This document shows positions 18,735-27,249 of a DNA stretch of 64,000 nt, piece after piece. The DNA is from Dongia deserti. GTDB taxonomy: Bacteria; Pseudomonadota; Alphaproteobacteria; Dongiales; Dongiaceae. The notes below the pieces were generated by a model. The model saw only the letters and a list, made by a program, of their open reading frames with translations. It was not told the DNA's origin and did no database searches. Where the stretch lies: NCBI RefSeq assembly GCF_003574735.1, contig NZ_QORW01000003.1:186001-250000 (forward strand), in the 5' to 3' direction. Positions within the stretch are counted from its first letter, which is position 1, and each line of letters opens with the position of its first letter. The translations under genes and the position numbers were made by a program.

Positions 18735-21160
18735 TTCCGGTCTATGGCCTTCGTACCCCAGATCTCGCGCGAGTAATCCATTACCGCCCGGTCGCTGGAG
18801 AAGCCGCCCATGCGTGCGACGTTGAGGATCGCGCGCCGCGTCCATTCCTCCCGATCCGGATAGAGCGCGTCGACCTCGCTCTGCACGTCCAGGTACGACC
18901 GGAAATCAGCCAGAACGCAATATCGCTCGGTCCTCTTGGTCAAGCTCTGCACGATGGGATGGAACAGGTCGCGCTGCTCCGGCGAGAAGAAGCCGCTCGC
19001 CAGCATGCCCATGACTTCCTGCAGCTCTGGATCCCGATTCACGTACTCCATCGGATCATAATGATCGGCCTTCAGACTGCTGACCTCCGCTGTCGAGAGG
19101 CCGAAGGTGAAGAAGTTCTCCGCCCCCACTGCCTCGCGGATCTCAATGTTCGCGCCGTCGAGCGTGCCAATTGTGAGCGCGCCGTTCAGCGCCATCTTCA
19201 TATTGCCGGTGCCCGAGGCCTCGGTCCCGGCGGTCGAGATCTGCTCTGACAGGTCAGCTGCGGGAATGATCCGCTCGGCCAGGCTGACGCCATAATTGGG
19301 CAGGAACAGAACCTTCAACCGGCCACCCACCACCGGATCATTGTTCACCACGCGCGCCACGTCGTTGGCGAGCTTAATGATGAGCTTCGCCATAGCATAA
19401 CCCGGCGCCGCCTTGCCGGCGAAGATGATGGTCCGCGGCGGGTGGTGCCCGCCTGGATTGCGCCGGACGCGGTTATAGAGAGCGATCGCATGCAGCAGCT
19501 TCAGGACCTGCCGCTTGTATTCATGGATGCGCTTGATCTGCACATCGAACAAGGACGAGGGGTCGACGCCGACCCCGACACTCTCGAGGATATGGTCGGC
19601 GAGCCGCGCCTTGTTGACTTCCTTTGCGGCGCGGAAGCGCGCACGGAAATCCGCATCATCCGCGAGCGATGCCAGCTGTTCCAGCTTGCCGAGATCCTGC
19701 ATCCAGCCATCGCCGATGCGCGAACTGATCAGCCAGCTCAGGCTTGGATTGACCTGTGCCAGCCAGCGGCGTGGTGCGATTCCGTTCGTGATGTTGACGA
19801 TCCGTCCGGGCAACAGACGGTCCAAATCGGTGAACACCGTCTGGCGCATCAGATCGGTGTGGATCTTGGAGACGCCGTTCACCGCATGGCTGCCGACGAA
19901 CGCCAGATGCGCCATGCGCACGCGGCGCTCGCCTTGCTCGTCGATGAAAGAGACGCGCCGCAGCAAATCGACATCGCCCGGATAACGCGTGACCACATCG
20001 TCGAGGAAGATTTCGTTGATGCGATAAATGATCTGCAGATGCCGTGGCAGCATGCGCTCGAAGAAGTGCAGCGGCCAGGTCTCCAGCGCCTCCGGCATGA
20101 GCGTGTGGTTGGTATAGGAGATGGTGCGATGCGTGATGCTCCACGCTTCCTGCCAGCCCAAACCATGATCGTCCATCAGGAGCCGCATCAGCTCCGCAAC
20201 GCAGATGGCAGGATGCGTATCATTGATCTGGATCGCGACGAAATTGGGCAGCTCCGAGAGCGGGCGCTTCTGCCGCTGCAGGCGATGCAGAATGTCCTGC
20301 AGGGATGCACTGACGAAGAAATATTGCTGCTTGAACCGCAGCTCGCGGCCGGCCTCCGTCCCGTCGTGGGGATACAGCACACGGGTCAGGCTTTCCCAAT
20401 GCGCCTTGTCACCGACGGCGCCGAGGTGGTCGCCTTCGTTGAAGCGCCGGAGATCGAGCTCGCGCGGTGCGCGCGCAGACCAGAGCCGCAGCGTATTGAC
20501 CGTGTCGGAACGATAGCCGGGAATCGGAACGTCGAAGGCCGTCGCGAGCACGCCCGCCGTCTCGGTCCACTGGTTGTCGACGATGCGGCCGTAGAATTTC
20601 ACGGGATAGGTCAGATCGGGGCGGGGGAACTCCCACGGACCGCCCAGACGCAGCCAATGGTCCGGCTCCTCATTCTGCCAGCCGCCTTCGATCTTCTGCG
20701 CGAACATGCCGAATTCATAACGGATGCCGTAGCCATAGGCCGGCACGCCGACCGCCGCAGTGCTGTCGAGTAGACACGCCGCCAAGCGACCAAGGCCGCC
20801 GTTGCCGAGACCGGCATCAGGCTCCTGCTCGGCAACCTCTTCGATGTTGCAGCCGACTTCAGCAAGAGACTCGCTGAAGACCTCGTGAATGCCGAGGCTG
20901 CGGAGCGTGTCCATCAGCAGCCGGCCGATCAGGAACTCCATCGAGAAGTAGCAGGCTTCCTTAGCCCCCTGCTTCTCCTTGCTCTGGCGCGCAATCGCCC
21001 AGCGCTCAAGCAGTAGCGCGCGGGTGAAGGCTGCGGTGGCATAGAGCCAGTGCTGCGGTTCTGCCGCGTCGGGTTCAATTCCCGTGGACTGCAGAAGGTG
21101 CCGCTCAAGCGACCGGCGGACGGACGGCTTGTCCAGGGTAGGCGCGGAGTCGGTGAACAT
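18731..21160 (-). CDS. glgP: Glycogen/starch/alpha-glucan phosphorylase GlgP
   Basis: Releases glucose-1-phosphate from the non-reducing ends of glycogen with PLP as cofactor (family GT35). About 809 residues, in the normal range. Seen are KEACYFSMEFLIGR near the N-terminus, PDAGLGNGGLGRLAACLLDS, and the PLP-lysine segment EASGTGNMKMALNGALTIG near residue 650. ATG 21160 (MFTDSAPTL) is my choice. A TTG at 21214 with GGTGA just upstream would add 18 residues and cannot be excluded. The gene faces the glg/tre operon and overlaps the MalQ-TreY stop by four bases, so the two transcripts must run into each other. About 200 bases lie between its start and the next minus-strand gene, and these presumably hold its promoter. 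Confidence 0.95.
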   Translation of the reverse strand: MFTDSAPTLDKPSVRRSLERHLLQSTGIEPDAAEPQHWLYATAAFTRALLLERWAIARQSKEKQGAKEACYFSMEFLIGRLLMDTLRSLGIHEVFSESLAEVGCNIEEVAEQEPDAGLGNGGLGRLAACLLDSTAAVGVPAYGYGIRYEFGMFAQKIEGGWQNEEPDHWLRLGGPWEFPRPDLTYPVKFYGRIVDNQWTETAGVLATAFDVPIPGYRSDTVNTLRLWSARAPRELDLRRFNEGDHLGAVGDKAHWESLTRVLYPHDGTEAGRELRFKQQYFFVSASLQDILHRLQRQKRPLSELPNFVAIQINDTHPAICVAELMRLLMDDHGLGWQEAWSITHRTISYTNHTLMPEALETWPLHFFERMLPRHLQIIYRINEIFLDDVVTRYPGDVDLLRRVSFIDEQGERRVRMAHLAFVGSHAVNGVSKIHTDLMRQTVFTDLDRLLPGRIVNITNGIAPRRWLAQVNPSLSWLISSRIGDGWMQDLGKLEQLASLADDADFRARFRAAKEVNKARLADHILESVGVGVDPSSLFDVQIKRIHEYKRQVLKLLHAIALYNRVRRNPGGHHPPRTIIFAGKAAPGYAMAKLIIKLANDVARVVNNDPVVGGRLKVLFLPNYGVSLAERIIPAADLSEQISTAGTEASGTGNMKMALNGALTIGTLDGANIEIREAVGAENFFTFGLSTAEVSSLKADHYDPMEYVNRDPELQEVMGMLASGFFSPEQRDLFHPIVQSLTKRTERYCVLADFRSYLDVQSEVDALYPDREEWTRRAILNVARMGGFSSDRAVMDYSREIWGTKAIDRN

Positions 21161-21359
21161 ATCGGGACCGGTTACCACTCGAGCGATATGTGTCAATTGC
21201 TGATTCTGATGCAAATTTCACCAATCAAATCAATGGGCTGAAGGTAGCAGTTTTGCCTAAAGCGATCAGTCGCAAACGATTCGGAGTCAGTTTTATGTCC
21301 GACTCGATTGGCGCTGGTTCTGGCTGCCAATCCGCGACCTTTATCTCAGCAGAATATGG

Positions 21360-22046
21360 TTAATTTTTGGTTTTTGGGTGGCTCTCGCCGCGATCCGGGC
21401 TTTTGGCGAGCACGTAGATATAATGATATAGGTCAGCCCGCGACCTCTCGAATGGCTCGCACGTCACCGCAAATCCGGCCTCCTCCGCATGCGCTGCGAA
21501 GGTGGTGGATTCAAAACCAGACCACAGCAACGCAATCCCGTTCTCCGAGAGCGAAGCGTAAAGCTTTCTCAGCCCCGCCGGTGAATAGAGCGCAGCGTTG
21601 CTGGCGGTTACGAGTGGCTCCGGACCGTTATCGATATCCAATACGATGACATCGTAGCGATCATCTGCTGCGAGCAACTGCATGACATCGGCATGGACGA
21701 TTCTCAGATCCGTGCATCTCTCCAGCAAGGCCGATGACTTCACATAGCGATGGAACCAATCGATCACGGCACCGGAAAGCTCGGCGACCGTGATCGTTCC
21801 GACGGCACCGACCGCCTCGATGAGTGCAGCGATCGTGTAACCGAGGCCAAGCCCGCCGACCAGAACGCGAGGTTTGCGCGACGGCGCGAGTTGTGCGGCA
21901 TATTGCCCCAGTGCCGTTTCCGACTCGTGGCAGAACCCGTTCATCAGTTCCAGGCCATTGGCGCGGATCATGAACATGCCGTCCTTGCCATAGAGTTCGA
22001 GCAAAGCATCGTTCTCTGTCACAGACTCGATCAGCGCCCAAGGCAT
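21360..22046 (-). CDS. Spermidine synthase-like / SAM-dependent methyltransferase-fold protein
   Basis: The 228 residues form a Rossmann methyltransferase-like fold. VLVGGLGLGYTIAALIEAVG (near 61-80) is the nucleotide-binding glycine loop, ITVAELSGAVIDW is the acidic second strand, and YDVIVLDIDNGPEPLV is the post-motif usual in spermidine synthase relatives. The protein is shorter than true spermidine synthases and lacks their N-terminal beta domain, so polyamine synthesis is not safe to claim. It starts three bases after the stop of the SelD fusion with no clear ribosome-binding site, so it is probably translated by coupling. Its position at the end of the selenium operon is the only hint about its role. 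The GLGLGYT and DIDNGP motifs support the fold, but the substrate is unknown. Confidence 0.7.
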   Translation of the reverse strand: MPWALIESVTENDALLELYGKDGMFMIRANGLELMNGFCHESETALGQYAAQLAPSRKPRVLVGGLGLGYTIAALIEAVGAVGTITVAELSGAVIDWFHRYVKSSALLERCTDLRIVHADVMQLLAADDRYDVIVLDIDNGPEPLVTASNAALYSPAGLRKLYASLSENGIALLWSGFESTTFAAHAEEAGFAVTCEPFERSRADLYHYIYVLAKSPDRGESHPKTKN

Positions 22047-22049
22047 TCG

Positions 22050-24311
22050 CTAGCCCCGCCCATTTGTTCGGTCCGGGAGGCTGCCGGCGATGAACACCGA
22101 TGCCCCTGCTTCGCCGAGGCCGACTTGCCTCACACGGCCGACGATTGTTGCATATCCATGGCCGGCGGACTGCAGTTCGGCGGCGCAATCGGCCGCCGCT
22201 GCGGCAGGGACACCGGCGAGCAAGCCGCCGGAGGTTTGCGGGTCGAACAGGACCGCCTTGGCCGGCGCATCGATGTGGCTGCGCAGCAGCTGAAGGCGCG
22301 CCAGGTTCTCCGGAAGAAGGGTCGATGCCATCCCCTCCCGGGCCTTGGCGAGGACGTCGGCGTAGATCGGCATGGCGGTGAGGTCGAGTTCCGCTTCTGC
22401 ACCGCTGGCGACCAGCATTTCCCCCAGATGCCCGATCAGGCCGAAGCCGCTTACATCCGTCATAGCGGTCGCGCGGTACCTCGAGAGGATCGCGGCTACA
22501 CTGCGATTGGACCGGCGCATCTCCTCCAGTGCGGCAGCGACCGAAACCGCACGCGCCCGCCCGCGCATGGCGGCCGCGAACAGGATGCCCGTGCCGAGCG
22601 GTCGCGTCAGGAGCAGCGCATCGCCCGCCGCCAATCCGCCCTTGCGCACGATGCTGTCTGCCGCAACTTCGCCCGTGACACTCAGCCCCAGCGACAGATC
22701 CATTCCTTCACTTGAATGACCGCCGACCAGCGCGACGCCTTCGCGGTCGAGACATGCGCGTGCACCGGACAGCAGCTGGAACAAATGCTCTTCGACCTTG
22801 TCCGTAGGGCCGACAGGAATGACCGCCGTAGCCAGTGCGTGGCGCGGCACACCGCCCATTGCGAACACGTCATTCAGCGCATGATTGGCCGCGATCTCTC
22901 CGAACACGAAGGGGTCGTCGATGAAGGCACGGAAGAAGTCGACGGTCTGCACTAGGTATCCGGATCTCGGCGGCAGTAGGATAGCCGCATCGTCAGGCGC
23001 ATCCAGCCCGATCATCACACCATCGACCATCGGCGGCGGCAGCTTGGCGATGGCGCGCGACAAAGGCAACGGACCGATCTTCGCCGCGCAGCCGCCGCAG
23101 CGCATCTCCTCTTCCCGAGCGCTGTCCAGCTGCACCTTGGGCATGCGTCCGAGCATGGCATCGGTGTCCTGATACATCCGCATCCAGCGGCGATCGATCC
23201 AATCCTTCCACCGCCAGACCCAGGCACCTTCGGTCTTGAAAGGTCCGCGCGACGCGACCGCGTAGCGTTCTCCAGTCGAGATCAGCGCGAGATGCCGCTG
23301 CTGTGGTCGCCACGGTCTTGGCGCCTGGCCGCGCGCACGCCGGCGCAGATTCCGGGCAAGGGGCGGACCGGCGCGCACGGCATAGACGCCTGCCTTCTCC
23401 CGCGGCGTCTCGGTCAGGGTCACGCAATCGCCGGCGCCGAACACATCCGGATCGTTGAGCGCTTGAAGCGTGGGGCCAACGGCCAGAAATCCATCCTTGT
23501 CCAGCGCCAGGCCAGTCCCGCGGAACCAGCCCGGCGCCGCGGCTCCGGTCGTCACCAGCACCGCGTCCGCCGCAACGCTCTGACCTCCTTCCAATTCGAT
23601 CTCGGACGGCATCACCGCGCCGGCCAGGCTATGCTCATGCAGTTCGATACCACGCGCGGCGAGCGCTCGCCGGAAGCTGTCGCGCACCTTCGTGTCGTGG
23701 GTCGCCAGAATCTCGTCATCAGTCACCAGAACAAAGGAAAACGCCGCCTCATCCCGACCGTCCGCCCGCGCATCGGCCAGCAGGTGCGCGCGCATCGACA
23801 GGATGAGTTCGACGCCACCGGCGCCGCCGCCGATCACTGCGATGCGCCGCGGGCCATCGGGCGCGCGGCAACGCTCCCGCAAGGAAGCGAACTTGGCGAG
23901 GAAAGACCCGATCGGCTTGACCGCGATGCCGTATTCCGCCGCGCCGTCAATGTGCGCCAGTGCCGGCGTGATACCGACGTCGATGGAGAGCAGGTCATAG
24001 GCGATGGGCGGTCGCCCTGCGAGATGCACGCGTTTCTGCGCGCGGTCGACCCCGATCGCTTCCGCATGGATCAGCCGCGTGCCCGTGATTGCTGTCAAAC
24101 GCAGCAGGTCGATATGCGCTTCCGGCTCGGCATAGAGGCCGGCAATCACACCGGGCAACATGCCCGAGTAGGGCGTCTCGAGGTCACGCGTAACCAGGGT
24201 CAGGCGCACGCCCGGCGCTGGCTTCATCGCAAACGCCTTGAGAACATGCACATGAGCATGTCCCCCGCCTAGCAGGACGATGTCGATGCGCACCTCTCCC
24301 GCGCGCATCAT
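22050..24311 (-). CDS. selD: Fusion of FAD-dependent NADH dehydrogenase-like domain with selenide, water dikinase (SelD)
   Basis: SelD makes selenophosphate from selenide and ATP, the selenium donor for SelA. The 753 residues are twice the usual SelD length. Residues 1-370 are a pyridine nucleotide-disulfide oxidoreductase of the NDH-2 type, with an N-terminal glycine-rich dinucleotide site (IVLLGGGHAHVHVLK) and a second one (RIAVIGGGAGGVELILSMRA). From about residue 400, SelD begins with MRCGGCAAKIG, which keeps the catalytic Cys and Lys; cysteine, not selenocysteine, is encoded. ALNDVFAMGG, LVGGHSSEGMDLSLG and the C-terminal FDPQTSGGLLAG complete it. Such fusions are known in several bacteria and some algae. 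The oxidoreductase half may supply reduced selenium, but that is inference. ATG 24311 is the first of two adjacent ATGs. Confidence 0.93.
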   Translation of the reverse strand: MMRAGEVRIDIVLLGGGHAHVHVLKAFAMKPAPGVRLTLVTRDLETPYSGMLPGVIAGLYAEPEAHIDLLRLTAITGTRLIHAEAIGVDRAQKRVHLAGRPPIAYDLLSIDVGITPALAHIDGAAEYGIAVKPIGSFLAKFASLRERCRAPDGPRRIAVIGGGAGGVELILSMRAHLLADARADGRDEAAFSFVLVTDDEILATHDTKVRDSFRRALAARGIELHEHSLAGAVMPSEIELEGGQSVAADAVLVTTGAAAPGWFRGTGLALDKDGFLAVGPTLQALNDPDVFGAGDCVTLTETPREKAGVYAVRAGPPLARNLRRRARGQAPRPWRPQQRHLALISTGERYAVASRGPFKTEGAWVWRWKDWIDRRWMRMYQDTDAMLGRMPKVQLDSAREEEMRCGGCAAKIGPLPLSRAIAKLPPPMVDGVMIGLDAPDDAAILLPPRSGYLVQTVDFFRAFIDDPFVFGEIAANHALNDVFAMGGVPRHALATAVIPVGPTDKVEEHLFQLLSGARACLDREGVALVGGHSSEGMDLSLGLSVTGEVAADSIVRKGGLAAGDALLLTRPLGTGILFAAAMRGRARAVSVAAALEEMRRSNRSVAAILSRYRATAMTDVSGFGLIGHLGEMLVASGAEAELDLTAMPIYADVLAKAREGMASTLLPENLARLQLLRSHIDAPAKAVLFDPQTSGGLLAGVPAAAAADCAAELQSAGHGYATIVGRVRQVGLGEAGASVFIAGSLPDRTNGRG

Positions 24312-24330
24312 CGCCGCCGGACCCGGCCCA

Positions 24331-24726
24331 TCATTGCGCGGCGACCTCCTCGATCATTATGCGCCGCCCCTGCCGGTCGAAGAAGAAGCCCTCGTTCAGA
24401 GTCAAGCGCTCGGCCTTCACTCGCGATTCGATCTCACTCAGCCTGGCACGTGCCGCGGCGTTATCGAGCGGCCCGCCTTCCGGCGCGATCGCGGGGAAGA
24501 AGGATGCGCCATCCCAATGGACTCCGGCGTCCGCGAACAGCGCCATGATTTCCAGCCACTCGACCTCCGCGCCGATCACGTTGAGATAGGTCGAGGCAAG
24601 CGGAGTCACGGATCGGTCGCCGATTTCCACCAACACCACCAGCGCGGTGAAGGCGCCGCGATCGGCGAATTCGGCAACGATCCAGTCGTTGAAGTCGAGC
24701 ACGTCGCCGGTCTCAGAAATCGACAA
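24331..24726 (-). CDS. Unrecognised 131-residue protein of the selenocysteine locus
   Basis: I do not recognise a family. The frame opens well before this point, but the upstream part is the antiparallel reading of the preceding gene. I place the start at TTG 24726, with GGAG seven bases upstream, giving MSISETGDVLDFNDWIVAEF. A GTG 18 bases downstream is the alternative. The protein is acidic and cysteine-free, with a likely mixed alpha/beta core (FTALVVLVEIGDRSV), the segment VGIDAEVEWLE-like region around residues 50-60 ending in WLEIMALFADAGVHW, and a basic C-terminus. The start overlaps the end of the upstream unknown gene by 14 bases, and the selD fusion follows after 19 bases. It is therefore embedded in the Sec operon; a role in selenium or formate dehydrogenase metabolism is a guess from position alone. 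Confidence 0.6.
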   Translation of the reverse strand: MSISETGDVLDFNDWIVAEFADRGAFTALVVLVEIGDRSVTPLASTYLNVIGAEVEWLEIMALFADAGVHWDGASFFPAIAPEGGPLDNAAARARLSEIESRVKAERLTLNEGFFFDRQGRRIMIEEVAAQ

Positions 24727-25168
24727 GGGGAGTCTCCGGCATGGGCTGATCGAACAGGTCCCAGAATGGCTTGCGATGCGTCGCTTCGTACCAGGCTTCG
24801 AACGCGCCCAGCGAGGCGAGGATGTCGACCGGCGGCGCGTCCGGCTGCGGATGCAGATTCCTAAACAGTCCCCGAACCACGGGTGCAAACTGAGTCAAGA
24901 TGGCGGAGCGGGCTTCGCTGTCGCTCGACCAGCCGAGCTTGGCGCGCAGAACCGCCTGACTGCCGGCGACTGCCATCTCCTCGCTCTCCGCGCGCGCCAC
25001 CGCATCGGCGATCGGCCGCATCAGGTTCGCGCGGCGGAAGGCAAAGCTGCGCTCCCGCTCGAGGGCTTTGATGCGCTCGGCAGCTTCCCGGCGGTACGCC
25101 ATTTCCGCGGCCGCAGCGCTCTTGGCTGCGGCCTCGAGCGTCTCGAGGAACGGCGCAATCGGGCTCAT
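24713..25168 (-). CDS. Unrecognised 151-residue protein following selB
   Basis: I do not recognise a family. The ATG (MSPIAPFLETLEAAAKSAAA) overlaps the selB stop as ATGA, which decides the start; the longer open frame upstream runs antisense-like through the tRNA-Sec gene in another frame and has no support. The first 70 residues are rich in Ala, Glu and Arg without prolines after residue 6, and look like a long helix or coiled coil. The second half (FAPVVRGLFRNLHPQPDAPP, then FEAWYEATHRKPFW) is more globular and aromatic. No cysteines, signal peptide or membrane segment are seen. Its translation would be coupled to a selB frame that passes through selC, which is the main reason to think that the selB tail is really translated. 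Confidence 0.6.
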   Translation of the reverse strand: MSPIAPFLETLEAAAKSAAAAEMAYRREAAERIKALERERSFAFRRANLMRPIADAVARAESEEMAVAGSQAVLRAKLGWSSDSEARSAILTQFAPVVRGLFRNLHPQPDAPPVDILASLGAFEAWYEATHRKPFWDLFDQPMPETPLVDF

Positions 25169-27249
25169 CGGCGCGCGCCCTGCGAAACTGGTGAATGGGA
25201 AATTGGCGGAAGAGAGTGGGAGTCGAACCCACCAAGGATCGTCTCGCGACCCTTCCCGGATTTGAAGTCCGGACGCCCCACCGGGGACGCATCTCCTCCA
25301 ATTGGAGCCTGCGCCGGCTCGGCGCGCTTGGCGAACATGTCTGTGCGATTGGGATTGATGCGCCGCCAATCGCCACGCCGCATCGTGAAACCTTGGCGGT
25401 CGAAATATTCGAGGATCTGGATCGCCACTTTGCGGCCGTTCTCCAGGCGGTCCCGGAACTCCGCCGCATTGAATCGGCCGTCCTCGGTATTGCGCGCAAC
25501 ATCGATCGCGATCTCCGCCATCTCTGCGACGGTCTCCGCCAGGAAGAAGTGATCCAGCGCAACCTCGTCCACTTCACCGCGGCGGGCCACCAAGCGGAAG
25601 ATCCGGCGCACGATCTTCTCGTCGATCCCGAACTCACGCGCAATGTCGCGCACGCGCGGCGGGCGGAAGCGGTTGAACTCGCCCAGCAATGGCTTGGCAC
25701 GCGACCAGATCCGCTCCTCCTCCGGCGTCATGCGCACTTCGTGATGTGGCCGCCGCAGCCAGGCGCGGTCCAGAACCACGGCGCCGGCACTCACCATCCG
25801 CTGGATCGCCGCCGCGAACAATGGCGCGGGCAGACGCGGATGAAGAGATAGCCTCAGCTTCTCCTGCCCCATCCCTTGCAGATCTGGCCGTTCGGAATGA
25901 AACGCATCGAGCGTCGCGATGGCGGCATCGCTGAACCGCTGCCAGGTCGTGCGTCGCATGGCGATGGCCTGGTGACCGCCCGACAGCGCGACGAGATCAT
26001 GCCGCTCAATCGCCTCTCCGGCCGCGTTGGCGGAGGCCGCACGGTCTCGAAAGAAAGCTTCCAGATCGACAAAGCCCCTCGGCCCAGCCAGAGCGGCCGA
26101 GAGCGCCGCTGCGGGATCGGCAGTGTCGAGCGCCAACAGCTCTGCGCGGCGCTCCGACGTGCGTCGCTTGCGTTCCGGGGCACGCAAGTCGATCAGCACA
26201 CCGCCTCCGATGGTGCGGGTGGCGGAGGTATCGCGGATGACGAACCGGTCGCCCGCCGCCGCGGCGATCGGCTTTTCGAGAACGATCTGCACCAGCTCGG
26301 TTTCACCCGGTGCGATGGGCTCATCCCGCAGGACCACGACGCGCGCCGCCACGTCCGTCGCGCCGTGATGAAATCGCACCGGCATCCATTGGCCAACGGG
26401 CTTGAGTTCGGACTTCAGCACCCGCAGCTGCGTGTCGATGCGACCGGTCGGTGCATGCAGGGATGGATCGAGCACGATATCGCCGCGTCCGATCGCTTCC
26501 TTGGTGATGCCCGCGCCCGCCAGCGCCAACGCACAGCGCTCGCCGACTTGCCCGTGCTCCGCCGCGCGGTTCTGCACATGCAGAGAGCGCACGCGCGCTT
26601 CCAGCCCTGATGGGCTCACGATCACGGCATCACCGACGGTCACATGGCCGGACAGGACCGTGCCCGTGACGACCGTCCCTGTGCCGATCAAGGTGAAGGA
26701 ACGATCGACGGCAAGACGGAAGCGCCCGTCAGCCGCCCGTGTCACAGTCGCGCGGCACAGATCATCCAACCGCTCTGCCAGTGCGCCGATGCCCTCTCCC
26801 GTCATGGAGGAGACGGGCAGGATTTCGGCACCAGCCAGGCACGTTCCGGTCAAGGCTGCCAAGATTTCCGCTCCGACTTCGCGTCGGCGCGCTTCGTCCG
26901 CGAGGTCTGCCTTGGTCAGTGCGACGATCCCGCGCGTGAGGCCCAGCAGGTCCAGGATGGCGAGGTGCTCGCGCGTCTGCGGCATGATGCCATCGTCGGC
27001 TGCCACCACCAGCAGTACGAGATCGATGCCGGTCGCGCCGGCCAGCATGTTGTGCACCAGCTTCTCATGGCCCGGCACGTCGATAAAGCCGATGACCTGC
27101 CCGTCCGGGCGCGCCCAATAGGCGAAGCCAAGATCGAGGGTGATGCCGCGCGCCTTCTCCTCCGGCAGACGGTCGGCATCGACGCCAGTCAAGGCCCGCA
27201 CCAAAGCGGTCTTGCCATGATCGATATGACCGGCGGTTCCGACGATCAT
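25165..27249 (-). CDS. selB: Selenocysteine-specific elongation factor SelB, reading frame running through the tRNA-Sec gene
   Basis: SelB is the GTPase that carries Sec-tRNA to UGA codons followed by a SECIS hairpin. Residues 2-14 (IVGTAGHIDHGKT) are the G1 loop, DVPGHEKLV is G3 and TKADL is G4. EF-Tu-like domains II and III follow, then winged-helix repeats that bind the SECIS (for example RPPRVRDIAREFGIDEKIV and GRKVAIQILEYFDRQGFTM). The ATG overlaps the Sel1-repeat gene stop (ATGA); 73 further upstream codons are open but lie inside that gene. The usual C-terminus is reached near residue 630 (NRTDMF). The frame then stays open for about 65 codons, 32 of which are exactly the tRNA-Sec gene, and stops on the next gene's ATG. 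Confidence 0.93.
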   Translation of the reverse strand: MIVGTAGHIDHGKTALVRALTGVDADRLPEEKARGITLDLGFAYWARPDGQVIGFIDVPGHEKLVHNMLAGATGIDLVLLVVAADDGIMPQTREHLAILDLLGLTRGIVALTKADLADEARRREVGAEILAALTGTCLAGAEILPVSSMTGEGIGALAERLDDLCRATVTRAADGRFRLAVDRSFTLIGTGTVVTGTVLSGHVTVGDAVIVSPSGLEARVRSLHVQNRAAEHGQVGERCALALAGAGITKEAIGRGDIVLDPSLHAPTGRIDTQLRVLKSELKPVGQWMPVRFHHGATDVAARVVVLRDEPIAPGETELVQIVLEKPIAAAAGDRFVIRDTSATRTIGGGVLIDLRAPERKRRTSERRAELLALDTADPAAALSAALAGPRGFVDLEAFFRDRAASANAAGEAIERHDLVALSGGHQAIAMRRTTWQRFSDAAIATLDAFHSERPDLQGMGQEKLRLSLHPRLPAPLFAAAIQRMVSAGAVVLDRAWLRRPHHEVRMTPEEERIWSRAKPLLGEFNRFRPPRVRDIAREFGIDEKIVRRIFRLVARRGEVDEVALDHFFLAETVAEMAEIAIDVARNTEDGRFNAAEFRDRLENGRKVAIQILEYFDRQGFTMRRGDWRRINPNRTDMFAKRAEPAQAPIGGDASPVGRPDFKSGKGRETILGGFDSHSLPPISHSPVSQGARR
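25204..25299 (-). tRNA. selC: Selenocysteine tRNA (anticodon TCA), nested in the 3' end of selB
   Basis: A 96-base element with every hallmark of bacterial tRNA-Sec. The 8-bp acceptor stem begins GGAGGAGA and pairs fully (one G-U) with TCTCTTCC. A discriminator G and encoded CCA follow. The anticodon stem CCGGA/TCCGG closes the loop CTTCAAA, with TCA at 25263-25265. A long variable arm has a 6-bp stem (GGGTCG/CGATCC), and the T arm is GTGGG-TTCGACT-CCCAC. The length and GCCA end match E. coli selC (95 bases). It starts on a codon boundary of the selB frame and occupies exactly 32 codons of it, on the same strand, so release needs RNase P/RNase processing of the selB message or a separate internal promoter. 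Confidence 0.97.

Noticed and set aside
19442-20773. 443-codon plus-strand frame opposite glgP
   Set aside because: Antisense to a fully conserved GlgP; the translation is Asp/Arg/His-rich with no family features, a usual GC-rich shadow.
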